NCBI GenBank assembly: GCA_022448165.1 | Contig: JAKVAS010000002.1 | Coordinates: 1-47,510, forward strand | Origin: Crocinitomicaceae bacterium | GTDB taxonomy: Bacteria > Bacteroidota > Bacteroidia > Flavobacteriales_D > Crocinitomicaceae | Length of the DNA: 47,510 bases | Direction of reading: 5' to 3' | In this document: positions 17,072-27,026 of the stretch, in pieces | Layout of the letters: the number at the start of each line of letters is the position of its first letter | Position numbering within the stretch: position 1 is the first letter of the stretch | Notes under the pieces: model-generated | Told to the model about the DNA's origin: nothing | Databases searched by the model: none | Seen by the model: only the letters and a program-made list of their open reading frames with translations | Translations under genes and position numbers: made by a program

Positions 17072-18331
17072 CTATATCTTTCTATTAGGATTAAGGAAAT
17101 CAATATCAATAGAGATTTTTTTATTACTAATTAGTCCATCAATAATCTTACCTGTTGCCGGCGCTAAACTCAACCCCATCATAGAATGTCCAGTAGCGAG
17201 AAGAGCATTACTAATTCCATTCACTCTTCCTACATAGGGAACCCCATCTGGTGAGCAAGGACGAAAACCAAACCAAGTATCTTTTTCTGATGGAACGGAA
17301 ATATTCAATTCAGGATAAAATGAATTTGCAGTATTTACAATTCCCTCAAGACGCTTACTTCGAATTTTGTTATCACGAACATTTGTTATTTCCATTGTTC
17401 CTCCAAATCTTAAATCTTGTCCCATTGGAGTTACTGCAACCTTGCCTTCACATAAAATACTAGGGACTGTAGGTCCTAAAACCGACTTTTCTAATGTAAA
17501 ACTATATCCTTTTCCAGGTAAAAGAGAACACTTTTTCCCGATCTTCTTGCTTATCTCAGGAGTCCATGATCCGGCAGCAACAACAAACTCATCTCCCAAA
17601 ATCACTTGGTTCGTATTGGTTCTAACATTTAAAATCCTACCATTTATCAATTCAATATCAGTCACGCAAGCATTTCCAATGAGTTCTACTTTAGAATCCT
17701 TAAGTTTCTTTAATAAGTATTGCATCAACTTGTTCGGGTAGAGGTGCGCATCCGATTTATAATGCACTCCACCTATGGCTTTCACCTTTGTGCCAACTTC
17801 CAATTCCTGCACCTCTTTTTCAGAAAGAAAATCAACTTCAAGCTCTAATTCTTTAGCTGCTCTAGCCGCTAATAACTCCTCATCAGCAACCTTATCCGAC
17901 TGAAACAACATCAATAAACCTTTTTCCTTATACAAAAACGACTCACTTTCTTGTGCCAGTTCCTTATACAACTCTTTACTCAACAATGAAAAATCTCGCA
18001 AGAATGGTTTAACGTTCTCAACGTGTTCTTTAGTAGAGGATCGATAAAACTTCCGTCCCCAAGTCAGGAGTTCCAAACTCAACCTAGGCCGAACGTAAAA
18101 AGGACTTTTGGAATCAAACATCCATTTAACCCCTTGTTTAATCATTCCAGGGGCTGCCATTGGTATAATATGACTTGGCACTATCAAACCAGCATTTCCA
18201 TAAGAACAACTTGCTACAAAATCATTCTTATCTACAATGGTTACTTCATGACCAGAATCAGATAGATACAACGCAGAAAATAATCCCACAACTCCGCCAC
18301 CAACAACTACAACTTTTTTTGATTTCGACAT
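17072..18331 (-). CDS. FAD-dependent D-amino acid dehydrogenase, probably cis-4-hydroxy-D-proline specific
   Basis: This 419-aa protein has the DAO/DadA fold, with the FAD dinucleotide-binding motif GGGVVGLFSALYLSDSGHEV from about residue 11 and a C-terminal FAD segment FGFRPCSPDGVPYVGR and TGHSMMGLSLAPATGK. Family members oxidise D-amino acids. In this operon the expected reaction is cis-4-hydroxy-D-proline to 1-pyrroline-4-hydroxy-2-carboxylate. No membrane anchor is seen; the electron acceptor is not deducible. It starts 11 bases after the epimerase gene and ends the operon. Plain DadA-type D-alanine dehydrogenase is the alternative, made unlikely by the neighbours. Confidence 0.88.
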   Translation of the reverse strand: MSKSKKVVVVGGGVVGLFSALYLSDSGHEVTIVDKNDFVASCSYGNAGLIVPSHIIPMAAPGMIKQGVKWMFDSKSPFYVRPRLSLELLTWGRKFYRSSTKEHVENVKPFLRDFSLLSKELYKELAQESESFLYKEKGLLMLFQSDKVADEELLAARAAKELELEVDFLSEKEVQELEVGTKVKAIGGVHYKSDAHLYPNKLMQYLLKKLKDSKVELIGNACVTDIELINGRILNVRTNTNQVILGDEFVVAAGSWTPEISKKIGKKCSLLPGKGYSFTLEKSVLGPTVPSILCEGKVAVTPMGQDLRFGGTMEITNVRDNKIRSKRLEGIVNTANSFYPELNISVPSEKDTWFGFRPCSPDGVPYVGRVNGISNALLATGHSMMGLSLAPATGKIIDGLISNKKISIDIDFLNPNRKI

Positions 18332-18342
18332 ACCTTATTTGA

Positions 18343-19344
18343 TTAAATCACCTGAAAACCAAACGCATACGGATCTTTATCATCGATAGTAATAACATTA
18401 TGTCCATATATTCTAGCCCAGCCCTGAACACTCGGAACAATAGCTTTCTTTCCTTTCAATTCTGTTTCTTCCTCAATTCGACCGATAAATTTTGAACCTA
18501 TGATACTTTCATGTACAAATTCATCCCCTTTTTTAAGCTTTCCTTTCGCATACCATTGGGCCATTCGAGCAGATGTACCAGTACCGCAAGGTGATCGATC
18601 AATAGCCTTATCACCGTAGAACACCGCATTCCTAGCAGTAGAATGCTTATCCAACGGTTCACCAGTCCATAACAAATGACTTAAGCCATTGATTCGATCA
18701 TCTTCTGGATGAACAAATGAATGTTCTTTATTCAATTTTTCTCTTATATCCCGACTCCAACGAATCAATTGATCCGCCGTATGTTCCTGAATTCCATTAA
18801 AATTTTCTTGAGGATCCACAATTGCATAAAAATTGCCTCCATAGGCGACGTCTACTTTCAATGGTCCCAATTCTTCACAAATCACTTCAATGGATTCAGC
18901 AGCAAGATAAGATTTGACATTCGTCAATTTCACATAACTCACCTTGCCACCTTTCAATCCATATTCAATATTCACCATACCTGCAGGCGTTTCCAATCGT
19001 AACTTTCCAGGTGTTTTAGGCTTTACTAAGCCTTCTTCAATTGCTATGGTTACCGTTCCTATAGTTCCATGGCCGCACATTGGCAGACACCCACTAGTTT
19101 CAATAAACAAAACACCACAGTCATTTTCAGGATTCTCAGGCTCGAATAAAATACTTCCCGACATCATATCATGACCTCTAGGTTCAAACATTAACCCCCT
19201 TCGAATCCAATCAAATTCTCTCAAAAAATGCGCTCTTTTTTCGAGCATCGTTTCTCCCAATAAATCAGGACCACCTTTTGCAACGACCCTTACAGGGTTT
19301 CCACATGTATGTGCATCAATGCATGTAAATTCGTTTACTGACAT
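18343..19344 (-). CDS. 4-hydroxyproline 2-epimerase (proline racemase family)
   Basis: This 333-aa enzyme converts trans-4-hydroxy-L-proline to cis-4-hydroxy-D-proline without a cofactor. Both catalytic cysteines are present: Cys90 in LPMCGHGTIG and Cys253 in RSPCGTGTSARMA. The second Cys separates it from trans-3-hydroxy-L-proline dehydratases, which have Thr there. Proline racemase itself is hard to exclude from sequence alone, but the adjoining deaminase and semialdehyde dehydrogenase make hydroxyproline the likely substrate. Only 2 bases separate it from the dehydrogenase gene upstream. Confidence 0.92.
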   Translation of the reverse strand: MSVNEFTCIDAHTCGNPVRVVAKGGPDLLGETMLEKRAHFLREFDWIRRGLMFEPRGHDMMSGSILFEPENPENDCGVLFIETSGCLPMCGHGTIGTVTIAIEEGLVKPKTPGKLRLETPAGMVNIEYGLKGGKVSYVKLTNVKSYLAAESIEVICEELGPLKVDVAYGGNFYAIVDPQENFNGIQEHTADQLIRWSRDIREKLNKEHSFVHPEDDRINGLSHLLWTGEPLDKHSTARNAVFYGDKAIDRSPCGTGTSARMAQWYAKGKLKKGDEFVHESIIGSKFIGRIEEETELKGKKAIVPSVQGWARIYGHNVITIDDKDPYAFGFQVI

Positions 19345-19346
19345 CC

Positions 19347-20933
19347 TTATGAGATACTATTTTTTGTGTCTAGATTATCTACTTTCCGTATGATATTCAA
19401 CGGGTTTTCATTTTTCAATTCTTTGGGCAACATTTCGTTTGGCCAATTCTGAAATGAAAGTGGTCTTACCCAACGTTTAATAGAATCGGTACCAACAGCG
19501 GTAAATCTAGAATCTGTTGATGCTGGATATGGTCCACCATGCAACATTGATGGACATACTTCCACGCCGGTTGGAACACCATTAAAGATAACGCGACCAA
19601 CCCTATTTTGTAAAGTGCTAACCACTCCTGAAAATCTTGAAATTTCATTAACCTCTCCTAAAATAGTACCTGTCAATTGACCTTCCAATCCTCTTAATAT
19701 TTCTTCCATTTGTTCAGCATCATCACAAACTACAACCAATGAATATGGTCCAAACACTTCATGATGTAGATTCGGATTATTTAAAAACTCATCTCCAGAA
19801 ACCCTTGCAACTACCTGACTTGCATAATTAGCATCAACAGAATCACCATATGAAGCAATCACCTCTACACCTTTTTGTTGCTGCATCATTACATTAGCAT
19901 TCAAAAAATTAGTTTTAATTAAAGGATGTAGCATGCACTGAGGAGCAGCCTGTTCGATCTCAGAACTAAGTACAGTCAAAAATTCATTTAACTTATCTCC
20001 ATTAACACATAGAATAAGTCCAGGGTTTGTGCAGAACTGTCCAGCACCTAAGGTAATGGAACCTGCATAAGTCTTTCCTATTGAACTCGCATTATTAGCT
20101 AAATATTCAGGTAAAATCACTACCGGATTAATACTCCCCATTTCTGCAAAAACAGGAATTGGCTCAGGTCTTGCAGCAGCTAAATTATACAGTGCTCTTC
20201 CCCCTTTTATGCTCCCGGTAAATCCAACTCCCTTAATTTTTGGATGGGAAACCAGTTTTCTTCCAAGCTCTATCCCTTTACTATTCAAATTCGAAAAAAC
20301 ACCATTTGGCATTCCTGTTTTTTCTGCCGCTTTAACAATTGCAGAGCCAACAAGTTCAGACGTTCCCGCATGCATTGGATGTACCTTGACGATTACTGGA
20401 CATCCCGCAGCCAAGGCACTTGCAGTGTCTCCTCCAGCAGTAGAATAAGCTAAAGGAAAATTACTTGCCCCAAATACGACTATAGGCCCAATTGCTACAT
20501 TCATCTTTCTTAGATCAGCTTTTGGTATTGGTTCACGATCTGGAATAGCCGTATCAATTCTTGCATCTACCCACGACCCTTCCTCTAACAATGCCGCAAA
20601 ATTTCTCAACTGCCCAATAGTTCTCCCTCTTTCTCCAATGGCCCTTCCTTCTGGAAGTCCAGTTTCAGACATATAAACATCAATAAGTTCACTATCAAGT
20701 GCCAAAATTTCATCTGCAATAGCATTCAGAAACTTCGCTCTTTCCAGATTAGATTTACCTTTAAACTCGTCAAAAGCAATATCGGCTATTTTAACCGCCT
20801 CATTAATTTCATCATCACTTGCCTCAGTGAAATGTACCGAGTTCTTAATATTCAACTTTGGGTTTAACGTTGTAAAGACAACATCTCCATTTGCTGATAA
20901 TTTATTTCCTACATAATTTTTACCTGTTAGCAT
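19347..20933 (-). CDS. Alpha-ketoglutaric semialdehyde (2,5-dioxovalerate) dehydrogenase
   Basis: This 528-aa aldehyde dehydrogenase has the catalytic Glu264 in VFAEMGSINP and the catalytic nucleophile Cys301 in GAGQFCTNPG. The NAD(P)-binding segment is FTGSIKGGRALYNLAA. The length and the GQFCTNPG form of the active site match the 2,5-dioxovalerate dehydrogenase group rather than classical aldehyde dehydrogenases. It would oxidise alpha-ketoglutarate semialdehyde to alpha-ketoglutarate, the last step of hydroxyproline degradation. Its start overlaps the deaminase stop by 7 bases. Confidence 0.93.
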   Translation of the reverse strand: MLTGKNYVGNKLSANGDVVFTTLNPKLNIKNSVHFTEASDDEINEAVKIADIAFDEFKGKSNLERAKFLNAIADEILALDSELIDVYMSETGLPEGRAIGERGRTIGQLRNFAALLEEGSWVDARIDTAIPDREPIPKADLRKMNVAIGPIVVFGASNFPLAYSTAGGDTASALAAGCPVIVKVHPMHAGTSELVGSAIVKAAEKTGMPNGVFSNLNSKGIELGRKLVSHPKIKGVGFTGSIKGGRALYNLAAARPEPIPVFAEMGSINPVVILPEYLANNASSIGKTYAGSITLGAGQFCTNPGLILCVNGDKLNEFLTVLSSEIEQAAPQCMLHPLIKTNFLNANVMMQQQKGVEVIASYGDSVDANYASQVVARVSGDEFLNNPNLHHEVFGPYSLVVVCDDAEQMEEILRGLEGQLTGTILGEVNEISRFSGVVSTLQNRVGRVIFNGVPTGVEVCPSMLHGGPYPASTDSRFTAVGTDSIKRWVRPLSFQNWPNEMLPKELKNENPLNIIRKVDNLDTKNSIS

Positions 20934-21856
20934 ATAGTTTCAATGTTTTTATAGTTAGGCAATACAGGTCTGGTAGATAATCCCTTTTCTATAATTTCGA
21001 GAACCTCCTTACGTTCCTCACCAATCAATGGCAATCTCGGAGCACGTACATTCTCAGTTCCAATTCCTGTTGCTACTTCAGCCAATTTAATATTCTGAAC
21101 CAATTTCGTGTTAATATCAAGCTCTAGTAAAGGTAAAAACCATCTGTAAATTTCCAACGCTTCATCATTTCTCCCTGCTTTTACCAATTCATAAATAGCT
21201 ACTGTTTCTTTCGGAAACGCACACACAAGTCCTGCAACCCAACCATCGGCTCCCATAAATAGACTTTCCAAAGCCAGTGTATCAACACCCGAAAGTATCT
21301 TTAACCTATCACCGAAATGATTTTTCATTCGAGTAATGTTTGATAGATCTCTCGTAGACTCTTTCACAGCTTGGATGTTATGACATTCCTTCAAAAGGCT
21401 ATCAAACATATCCAACGTGACTTCAATACCATAATCGACCGGATTATTATATACCATAATTGGTAAGTCAGTACTATTAGCCACCTCTTTAAAATAGATC
21501 ACCGTTTCACGATCATCTGCTTTATATCTCATTGGAGGCAACATCATCAACCCAGATGCACCATCCTCCTTAGCTTTACTTGCAGCCTCAATTGCGGCCT
21601 TCGTTGTTTGCTCAGCAATATTAATAATCACTGGTACGCTACCTTGTACAATCTCTACAGCTTTTCTTACTAGAACTCTTTTCTCATTATCGCTAAGTGT
21701 ACTCGCCTCTCCTAGGGTACCCCCAAGGATAATTCCATGTACTCCAGCTTCCAGCTGAGCTTTAATATTTACCTCAAACATCTTAAGATCTAGCTGATCA
21801 GATTCTGTAAACTTAGTAGTTACTGCAGGCATTACCCCATTCCATTCTATCTTCAT
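20927..21856 (-). CDS. Dihydrodipicolinate synthase family protein, probably 1-pyrroline-4-hydroxy-2-carboxylate deaminase
   Basis: I place the start at the ATG at 21856 (309 aa, MKIEWNGVMPAVTTKF), the usual N-terminus of this family. The 22 upstream residues look spurious, and a promoter element lies within that stretch. The TIM barrel shows GGTLGEASTLS, Tyr136 in MVYNNPVDYG and the Schiff-base Lys165 in QAVKEST. In this operon the expected reaction is deamination of 1-pyrroline-4-hydroxy-2-carboxylate to alpha-ketoglutarate semialdehyde and ammonia. DapA proper is unlikely given the context. It is the first gene of the operon. Confidence 0.9.
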   Translation of the reverse strand: MKIEWNGVMPAVTTKFTESDQLDLKMFEVNIKAQLEAGVHGIILGGTLGEASTLSDNEKRVLVRKAVEIVQGSVPVIINIAEQTTKAAIEAASKAKEDGASGLMMLPPMRYKADDRETVIYFKEVANSTDLPIMVYNNPVDYGIEVTLDMFDSLLKECHNIQAVKESTRDLSNITRMKNHFGDRLKILSGVDTLALESLFMGADGWVAGLVCAFPKETVAIYELVKAGRNDEALEIYRWFLPLLELDINTKLVQNIKLAEVATGIGTENVRAPRLPLIGEERKEVLEIIEKGLSTRPVLPNYKNIETIC

Positions 21857-21876
21857 TCTAATACTCTTTTCTGAAG

Positions 21877-21884
21877 CAAAGTTA
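21877..21884 (-). promoter_or_regulatory. Candidate -7 promoter element for the hydroxyproline operon
   Basis: The minus strand reads TAACTTTG (TAnnTTTG), 20 bases before the deaminase ATG at 21856. The divergent AraC-type gene begins 111 bases farther on. Confidence 0.55.
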
Positions 21885-21952
21885 AAGCCAAACAACACAA
21901 TGATATACCGCAATTTTAACACGTAATAATACTATTTTAACCAATTAATGGA

Positions 21953-21986
21953 AATAGTTAATATAAATGGTTAATAATTAACTATT
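21953..21986. promoter_or_regulatory. Inverted repeat in the hydroxyproline control region, candidate operator
   Basis: AATAGTTAAT (21953-21962) and ATTAACTATT (21977-21986) are perfect inverted 10-base arms separated by 14 bases, so their centres are 24 bases apart. The repeat ends 8 bases before the regulator ATG and lies in the only intergenic gap of the locus. Binding by the AraC-type protein is inferred; the region is very A+T-rich, so chance is a real alternative. Confidence 0.4.
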
Positions 21987-21994
21987 ATGTAGTC

Positions 21995-22837
21995 ATGAAA
22001 GTTCTTCCTTTTAAAATTCCGAAACACCAAGGCACATCTCTTATCTATCAAGTAGACCATGGCGAGAGATTTTATAATTTACTTCACCAGCATGAAGAAA
22101 TCCAACTATCATTCATTGTATCAGGAGAGGGTGACCTATTAGTTGGAGATTCTATTCATCAATACCGCAAAGGAGATATACTACTAATTGGAAGCAACTT
22201 ACCTCATTTATTGCAAAGTTCAGAACATGATGATCCTTCTCATATGGTTTCCCTCTTCTTCTCATATGATTCATTTGGAAGTGATTTTTTCAATCAACTC
22301 GAATTTGATGAATTAAAAAAACTTCTTAATTCAGCTGCAAGCGGTATAATTGTTCACGCCTCAAAACATAATTTAGATGCATACTTTGTGGAACTCGAAA
22401 CATGCAGCCCTTTAGAGAAATTCATCAATTTCATGTCTATTCTAAAAGAAATTAACCGCTGCGAATACGAGATATTATCTTCCTTCATTTATCAGCGTAC
22501 ATATTCAGAGAATGACGGTACACGTATGAGCAAGATCATGAACTTTGCCATTACTCAATACCATCGAGAAGTTTCTCTGGATGAAGTCGCGAACATTGCC
22601 AACATGACACCAAATGCTTTCTGTCGTTATTTTAAAACCCGTACAAATAAAACATTCTTTCAATTTTTACTGGAGATTCGCTTAGAGTATGCTTCAAGAT
22701 TGCTTTTAGAAAAAAAAGAGCTTAGTATATCAGAAGTATGTACGTTCTCCGGATTTAAAAACCTTTCACACTTCAATAGAAAGTTCAAACAAATAAAGGG
22801 ACATACACCATCCCAATGGCGTTCAATCCACAGTTAA
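21995..22837 (+). CDS. AraC family transcriptional regulator with N-terminal cupin domain
   Basis: This 280-aa protein has an N-terminal cupin-like sensor (about residues 10-110, including HQHEEIQLSFIVSGEGDLLVG and GDILLIGSNLPH) and a C-terminal pair of helix-turn-helix motifs. The second of these contains ISEVCTFSGFKNLSHFNRKFK and ends in GHTPSQWR, the AraC signature. It is divergent from the hydroxyproline operon with a 138-base shared control region, so it very likely regulates that operon in response to hydroxyproline or an intermediate. It converges with accC. Confidence 0.93.
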   Translation: MKVLPFKIPKHQGTSLIYQVDHGERFYNLLHQHEEIQLSFIVSGEGDLLVGDSIHQYRKGDILLIGSNLPHLLQSSEHDDPSHMVSLFFSYDSFGSDFFNQLEFDELKKLLNSAASGIIVHASKHNLDAYFVELETCSPLEKFINFMSILKEINRCEYEILSSFIYQRTYSENDGTRMSKIMNFAITQYHREVSLDEVANIANMTPNAFCRYFKTRTNKTFFQFLLEIRLEYASRLLLEKKELSISEVCTFSGFKNLSHFNRKFKQIKGHTPSQWRSIHS

Positions 22838-22845
22838 TCAGAAAC

Positions 22846-22872
22846 AAAAAAAGCCATCCTTACGGATGGCTT
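22846..22872 (-). terminator. accC: Rho-independent terminator after accC
   Basis: AAGCCATCC (22851-22859) pairs with GGATGGCTT (22864-22872) across a 4-base loop, followed on the minus strand by seven T. It lies 21 bases past the accC stop and 9 bases past the convergent AraC-type stop. Confidence 0.9.
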
Positions 22873-22893
22873 CAAAATACTCTAATTTTTATA

Positions 22894-24228
22894 CTAAAAT
22901 TCAAATGTATCCATGAATCCAGTAGTGAAATTACCTTTGTTAAATTGAGGATCTTCCATCAATTTTTGATGGAAAGGAATCGTCGTTTTAATTCCTTCAA
23001 TGATATACTCATCTAAAGCTCGTTTCATTTTCGTTATTGCCTCCTCACGACTTTGTGCCACAACAATCAACTTAGAGATCATTGAATCGTAATTCGGTGG
23101 AATTGTGTAACCTGCATAAACATGTGTGTCTATACGTATACCATGTCCTCCAGGAGAATGATAACTTGTAATCTTCCCTGGACTTGGTCGGAAATTATTC
23201 TTGGGATCTTCTGCATTGATACGACATTGAATCGCATGTAAACGAGGATAATAATTCTCTCCTGACATTTTATCTCCTGCAGCAATTTTAATTTGCTCCT
23301 TGATAAGGTCATAGTTAATTACCTCTTCCGTAATAGTATGCTCTACTTGAATACGCGTATTCATTTCCATGAAATAGAAATCACGGTGTTTATCTACCAA
23401 GAACTCAACCGTTCCTACACCTTCATAGTTTACAGCTTTTGTTGCTTTAATAGCAGCTACCCCCATTGCTTCACGTAGCTCTTCCGTCATAAATGGTGAC
23501 GGTGTTTCTTCCACCAACTTTTGGTGACGACGTTGAATAGAACAATCTCTTTCAGAAAGGTGGCAAGCATTTCCATATTGATCTCCAGCAATCTGGATCT
23601 CAATATGACGAGGATCTTCGATGAATTTCTCCATATATAATCCATCATTTCCAAAAGCTGCTTTTGACTCTGCACGGGTACCATCCCATGCTGCTTCCAT
23701 TTCAGACTCCTTCCATACCACACGCATTCCTTTACCACCACCACCGGCAGTTGCTTTAAGAATAACTGGATATTTAACGACTTTCGCCGTTTTCTTAGCA
23801 TCTGCTAAATTCTTCAATAATCCTTTCGATCCAGGAATACATGGAACACCTGCTGCAACCATTGTTGCTTTTGCAGTAGCCTTATCTCCCATTCCTGCAA
23901 TTTGTTCAGGAAGCGCACCAATAAACTTGATGTCATGTTCTTGACAAACACGTGAAAACTTCTCGTTTTCAGAAAGGAAGCCATATCCAGGATGTATTGC
24001 ATCAGCATTTGTAATTTCTGCTGCCGCAATAATATTAGGGATTGACAAATATGATTTGGCGCTTACAGCTGGGCCGATACATACGGCCTCATCTGCAAAA
24101 CGCACGTGCAAACTATCTTTATCTGCTGTTGAATATACCGCGACCGTTTGGATTCCCATTTCTTTACACGTACGAATTACGCGTAGGGCAATCTCTCCAC
24201 GGTTGGCGATCAATATTTTTTTGAACAT
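22894..24228 (-). CDS. accC: Acetyl-CoA carboxylase biotin carboxylase subunit
   Basis: AccC carboxylates the biotin carried on AccB using ATP and bicarbonate, in the first step of fatty acid synthesis. This 444-aa protein opens [19 protein letters not shown], has the ATP-grasp glycine loop [14 protein letters not shown] (Gly-rich at 162-168), and shows [16 protein letters not shown] and [16 protein letters not shown] with the catalytic residues. Length is normal. It lies 61 bases after accB and ends the operon at a clear terminator. Related propionyl-CoA-type carboxylases are excluded by length and by the adjacent accB. Confidence 0.97.
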   Translation of the reverse strand: MFKKILIANRGEIALRVIRTCKEMGIQTVAVYSTADKDSLHVRFADEAVCIGPAVSAKSYLSIPNIIAAAEITNADAIHPGYGFLSENEKFSRVCQEHDIKFIGALPEQIAGMGDKATAKATMVAAGVPCIPGSKGLLKNLADAKKTAKVVKYPVILKATAGGGGKGMRVVWKESEMEAAWDGTRAESKAAFGNDGLYMEKFIEDPRHIEIQIAGDQYGNACHLSERDCSIQRRHQKLVEETPSPFMTEELREAMGVAAIKATKAVNYEGVGTVEFLVDKHRDFYFMEMNTRIQVEHTITEEVINYDLIKEQIKIAAGDKMSGENYYPRLHAIQCRINAEDPKNNFRPSPGKITSYHSPGGHGIRIDTHVYAGYTIPPNYDSMISKLIVVAQSREEAITKMKRALDEYIIEGIKTTIPFHQKLMEDPQFNKGNFTTGFMDTFEF

Positions 24229-24289
24229 GCCTAAGTGTTTTGAATTCGTTACTTGTGAAAATATCTAAGATATTTCACGGAACTAATAT

Positions 24290-24796
24290 CTATGCTGGTT
24301 CAACCAAAAACAATGGTTGATCGTACTCAACTGGAGTTGAATCATCAACAAGAACTTTTACAATTTTCCCTGTTACTTCTGATTCAATTTCGTTGAATAA
24401 CTTCATAGCTTCAATAATACATACAGTACTATCAGGACTAACTGAATCTCCAACCGCTACAAATGTAGGCTTGTCTGGTCCAGCAGAACGATAGAATGTA
24501 CCAATCATTGGCGACTTAATAGTTACCAAGTTTGAAGCTTCATCTGCTGCCGCTGCTGGAGCAGATGGCGCCGCTGGAGCTGGAGCCGCTGCAACCGGTG
24601 CTGCCGGTGCTGCTGGAATAGCTGCAACAGGCGCTGCAACTGGTGCAGCCGCTTGTACAATTATTTGCTTCTCTTCTTTTACAGATTTCTCCTCCGACTT
24701 AATCGTGATTTTGAACTCCTTTTGTTCGATTTGTACTTCATTTACGCCAGACTTAGCGACAAACTTGATTAAATCTTGTATTTCCTTAATATTCAT
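24290..24796 (-). CDS. accB: Acetyl-CoA carboxylase biotin carboxyl carrier protein
   Basis: This 168-aa protein has an N-terminal domain, an Ala/Pro-rich flexible linker at about residues 49-85, and a biotinyl domain with the acceptor lysine Lys132 in CIIEAMKLFNEIE. The thumb segment SPMIGTFYRSAGPDKPTFV is intact, as expected of AccB. Biotin on Lys132 shuttles carboxyl groups from AccC to the carboxyltransferase, whose genes are not in this window. Confidence 0.97.
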   Translation of the reverse strand: MNIKEIQDLIKFVAKSGVNEVQIEQKEFKITIKSEEKSVKEEKQIIVQAAAPVAAPVAAIPAAPAAPVAAAPAPAAPSAPAAAADEASNLVTIKSPMIGTFYRSAGPDKPTFVAVGDSVSPDSTVCIIEAMKLFNEIESEVTGKIVKVLVDDSTPVEYDQPLFLVEPA

Positions 24797-24832
24797 TTCC
24801 TACGGGTTTTAACGTGCTAAAATTAATATTTT

Positions 24833-25822
24833 TTAAGAATTGTACGCCCACTTCAAGTAAACCGCACCCCAAGTAAATCCACCTCCAAAGGCAGATAGAA
24901 TTAGGTTATCTCCTTTCTTTAATTGCTTTTCATAATCCCAAAGACAAAGTGGCAGTGTTCCAGCCGTTGTATTTCCATACTTCTGGATGTTTATCATCAC
25001 CTTCTCTTTTGGCAATCCCATTCTTTTTGCCGTTGCATCAATGATACGTAAGTTCGCTTGATGCGGAACCAACCAATCAACATCATCACTTTCCAAGTTG
25101 TTTTTCTCCATGATTTCCGCCGAAACTTCCGCCATATTTGTAACCGCAAACTTGAAAACTTGCTTTCCTTCTTGTTTCACAAAATGTTCACGGTTCTCTA
25201 CTGTTTCAATTGACGCAGGATGCAGTGATCCTCCGGCAGGTTGTAACAAGTACTCACGTCCCTTTCCATCAGCTTTAAGAATGAAATCTTGTACTCCATA
25301 TCCCTCTTCGTTTGGCTCAAGCATAACTGCTCCAGCTCCATCTCCAAAGATTACACATGTTGTACGATCTTGATAATCGATAATTGAAGACATTTTATCC
25401 ACTCCAACAACCACTACCTTTTTGTAACGTCCAGTTTCCACAAATTGTGCCCCCGTTGACAATGCATAGATAAACCCAGAGCAAGCAGCAATAAGGTCAT
25501 ATCCCCATGCATTCTTCATTCCTGTTTTATCACATAAAATGTTTGATGTACTCGGGAAAGGGTGATCTGGTGTTACCGTTGCAACAATCACTAAATCCAC
25601 ATCTTCTGGACTTGTGTTTGTTTTCTTAAGCAATCCATTTACTGCCTCAACACACATATCAGAAGAAGCTCCATCTTTCATGATTCTTCTTTCTTTAATA
25701 CCGGTTCTAGAGGTAATCCACTCATCGTTAGTATCAACGATCTTGGACAAATCTTCATTGGATAAAATGTGCTCTGGCAAATATCCTTGCACACCTGTAA
25801 TCGCTGCAGAAATTTTATTCAT
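24833..25822 (-). CDS. fabH: Beta-ketoacyl-ACP synthase III
   Basis: FabH condenses acetyl-CoA or a branched-chain acyl-CoA with malonyl-ACP to start fatty acid chains. This 329-aa protein has the Cys-His-Asn triad: Cys114 in [10 protein letters not shown], His254 in [11 protein letters not shown] and Asn284 in [11 protein letters not shown]. The active-site lysine-free loop and length are normal. The last motif reads GNTTAG rather than the GNTSSA of enterobacteria, which is common outside that group. Only 2 bases separate it from plsX. Confidence 0.97.
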   Translation of the reverse strand: MNKISAAITGVQGYLPEHILSNEDLSKIVDTNDEWITSRTGIKERRIMKDGASSDMCVEAVNGLLKKTNTSPEDVDLVIVATVTPDHPFPSTSNILCDKTGMKNAWGYDLIAACSGFIYALSTGAQFVETGRYKKVVVVGVDKMSSIIDYQDRTTCVIFGDGAGAVMLEPNEEGYGVQDFILKADGKGREYLLQPAGGSLHPASIETVENREHFVKQEGKQVFKFAVTNMAEVSAEIMEKNNLESDDVDWLVPHQANLRIIDATAKRMGLPKEKVMINIQKYGNTTAGTLPLCLWDYEKQLKKGDNLILSAFGGGFTWGAVYLKWAYNS

Positions 25823-25824
25823 AA

Positions 25825-26763
25825 TTAGTTAAATGCTTCGTTAATCTTGGTTGCAAGTCCAGAACTTGCTACTTCCCAAGCGTGTAAAATCATATTCTTA
25901 ACGGCGACATCATTAGAGATACCATGACCAATGATCACATTTCCTCTGACGCCTAAAATAGGTGTTCCGCCATAATTTTCATAGTTAAATCGATCAAAGT
26001 ATTCGTCATGAATACCTCGTTTCTTCAAAAGCGTGTAAATTCCTTCCGCTTCTTTCAGTACAACATTCCCTGTAAATCCGTCACATACGATCACATCAGC
26101 CTTCCCAGAAAACAAATCTCGCCCCTCAATATTCCCTACAAAATTAATTGTATCTGATCCAGCAAGAAGCTTGTGTGTATTTTGCGTCAATAAGTTTCCT
26201 TTTGAAGCTTCTTCACCAATGTTTAGTAATCCTATTTTAGGACTCTCGATACCATAGACGTTTTTAGAATAGATCGATCCCAATTCTGCAAACTGCATTA
26301 AAACATCAGGTTTACAGTCCGCATTAGTTCCCACATCAAGAATAATCGATTGGGAACCATCCTCACATGGAAGCATTGATGTAATACATGGTCGAATTAC
26401 CCCAGGGATGGTGTTCACTTTAAACATCGCTCCCACGAGCATCGCTCCAGTATTACCAGTACTAGCAAACGATTGAATTCCTTCTTTTGCTAGTAAATCA
26501 AACCCAACAGCAATAGAACTGTTTGGTTTTTGCGAAAGTGCCCTAGTTGGATGATCATTCATCGTAATAACATCGGGAGCATGAATTACTTCATAATCTT
26601 TTGAATCTTCATTCAACAAAGAAAGGCCACTCAAGATAACATCTTGGTCGCCTATCAATACAATTGTTGTATCCTTGGAAAGCTCTTTTCTAGCTAGCGC
26701 AGCGCCTTGCAAATTTGCATTGGGCGCAAAGTCACCACCAAGGACATCGATTCCAATCTTCAT
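25825..26763 (-). CDS. plsX: Phosphate acyltransferase PlsX
   Basis: PlsX makes acyl-phosphate from acyl-ACP, the acyl donor used by PlsY in phospholipid synthesis. This 312-aa protein starts [21 protein letters not shown] and contains [30 protein letters not shown] and [16 protein letters not shown], all standard for the family. It lies between rpmF and fabH, its usual place in many bacteria. Confidence 0.97.
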   Translation of the reverse strand: MKIGIDVLGGDFAPNANLQGAALARKELSKDTTIVLIGDQDVILSGLSLLNEDSKDYEVIHAPDVITMNDHPTRALSQKPNSSIAVGFDLLAKEGIQSFASTGNTGAMLVGAMFKVNTIPGVIRPCITSMLPCEDGSQSIILDVGTNADCKPDVLMQFAELGSIYSKNVYGIESPKIGLLNIGEEASKGNLLTQNTHKLLAGSDTINFVGNIEGRDLFSGKADVIVCDGFTGNVVLKEAEGIYTLLKKRGIHDEYFDRFNYENYGGTPILGVRGNVIIGHGISNDVAVKNMILHAWEVASSGLATKINEAFN

Positions 26764-26786
26764 AAAGAAGAACTAAAAAGTACAGA

Positions 26787-26978
26787 TTAAACTGCTACTT
26801 CTTTCTCTGCTACAACTTTTCCTTTGTAGTAAAGTTTTCCTTCATGCCAGTGAGCATGGTGAAATAAGTGTGGTTGTCCTGTTGTAGGACATGTAGCGAT
26901 GTTCTTCGCTTCACCCTTTACGTGTGTTCTTCTTTTGTCACGTCTCGTTCTCGAGATCTTTCGTTTTGGATGTGCCAT
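26787..26978 (-). CDS. rpmF: 50S ribosomal protein L32
   Basis: This 63-aa basic protein starts [19 protein letters not shown], the L32 N-terminus. Only one cysteine is present (Cys30 in [17 protein letters not shown]), so the four-Cys zinc site of classical zinc-type L32 is not intact; the following His-rich stretch may be structural. The order yceD-rpmF-plsX-fabH is widely conserved in bacteria and supports the call. Confidence 0.96.
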   Translation of the reverse strand: MAHPKRKISRTRRDKRRTHVKGEAKNIATCPTTGQPHLFHHAHWHEGKLYYKGKVVAEKEVAV

Positions 26979-27026
26979 TTTACTTTGTTTATATTCTCCT
27001 GTGCTCTCGCACGTTAATTTACTTAC

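Noticed and set aside
18343-19344. trans-3-hydroxy-L-proline dehydratase instead of the epimerase.
   Set aside because: The second catalytic position is Cys253, whereas the dehydratase has Thr there.
24497-24660. GCAGCTGGAGC-type repeats as a DNA repeat element.
   Set aside because: They encode the Ala/Pro linker of AccB, an expected low-complexity protein segment.
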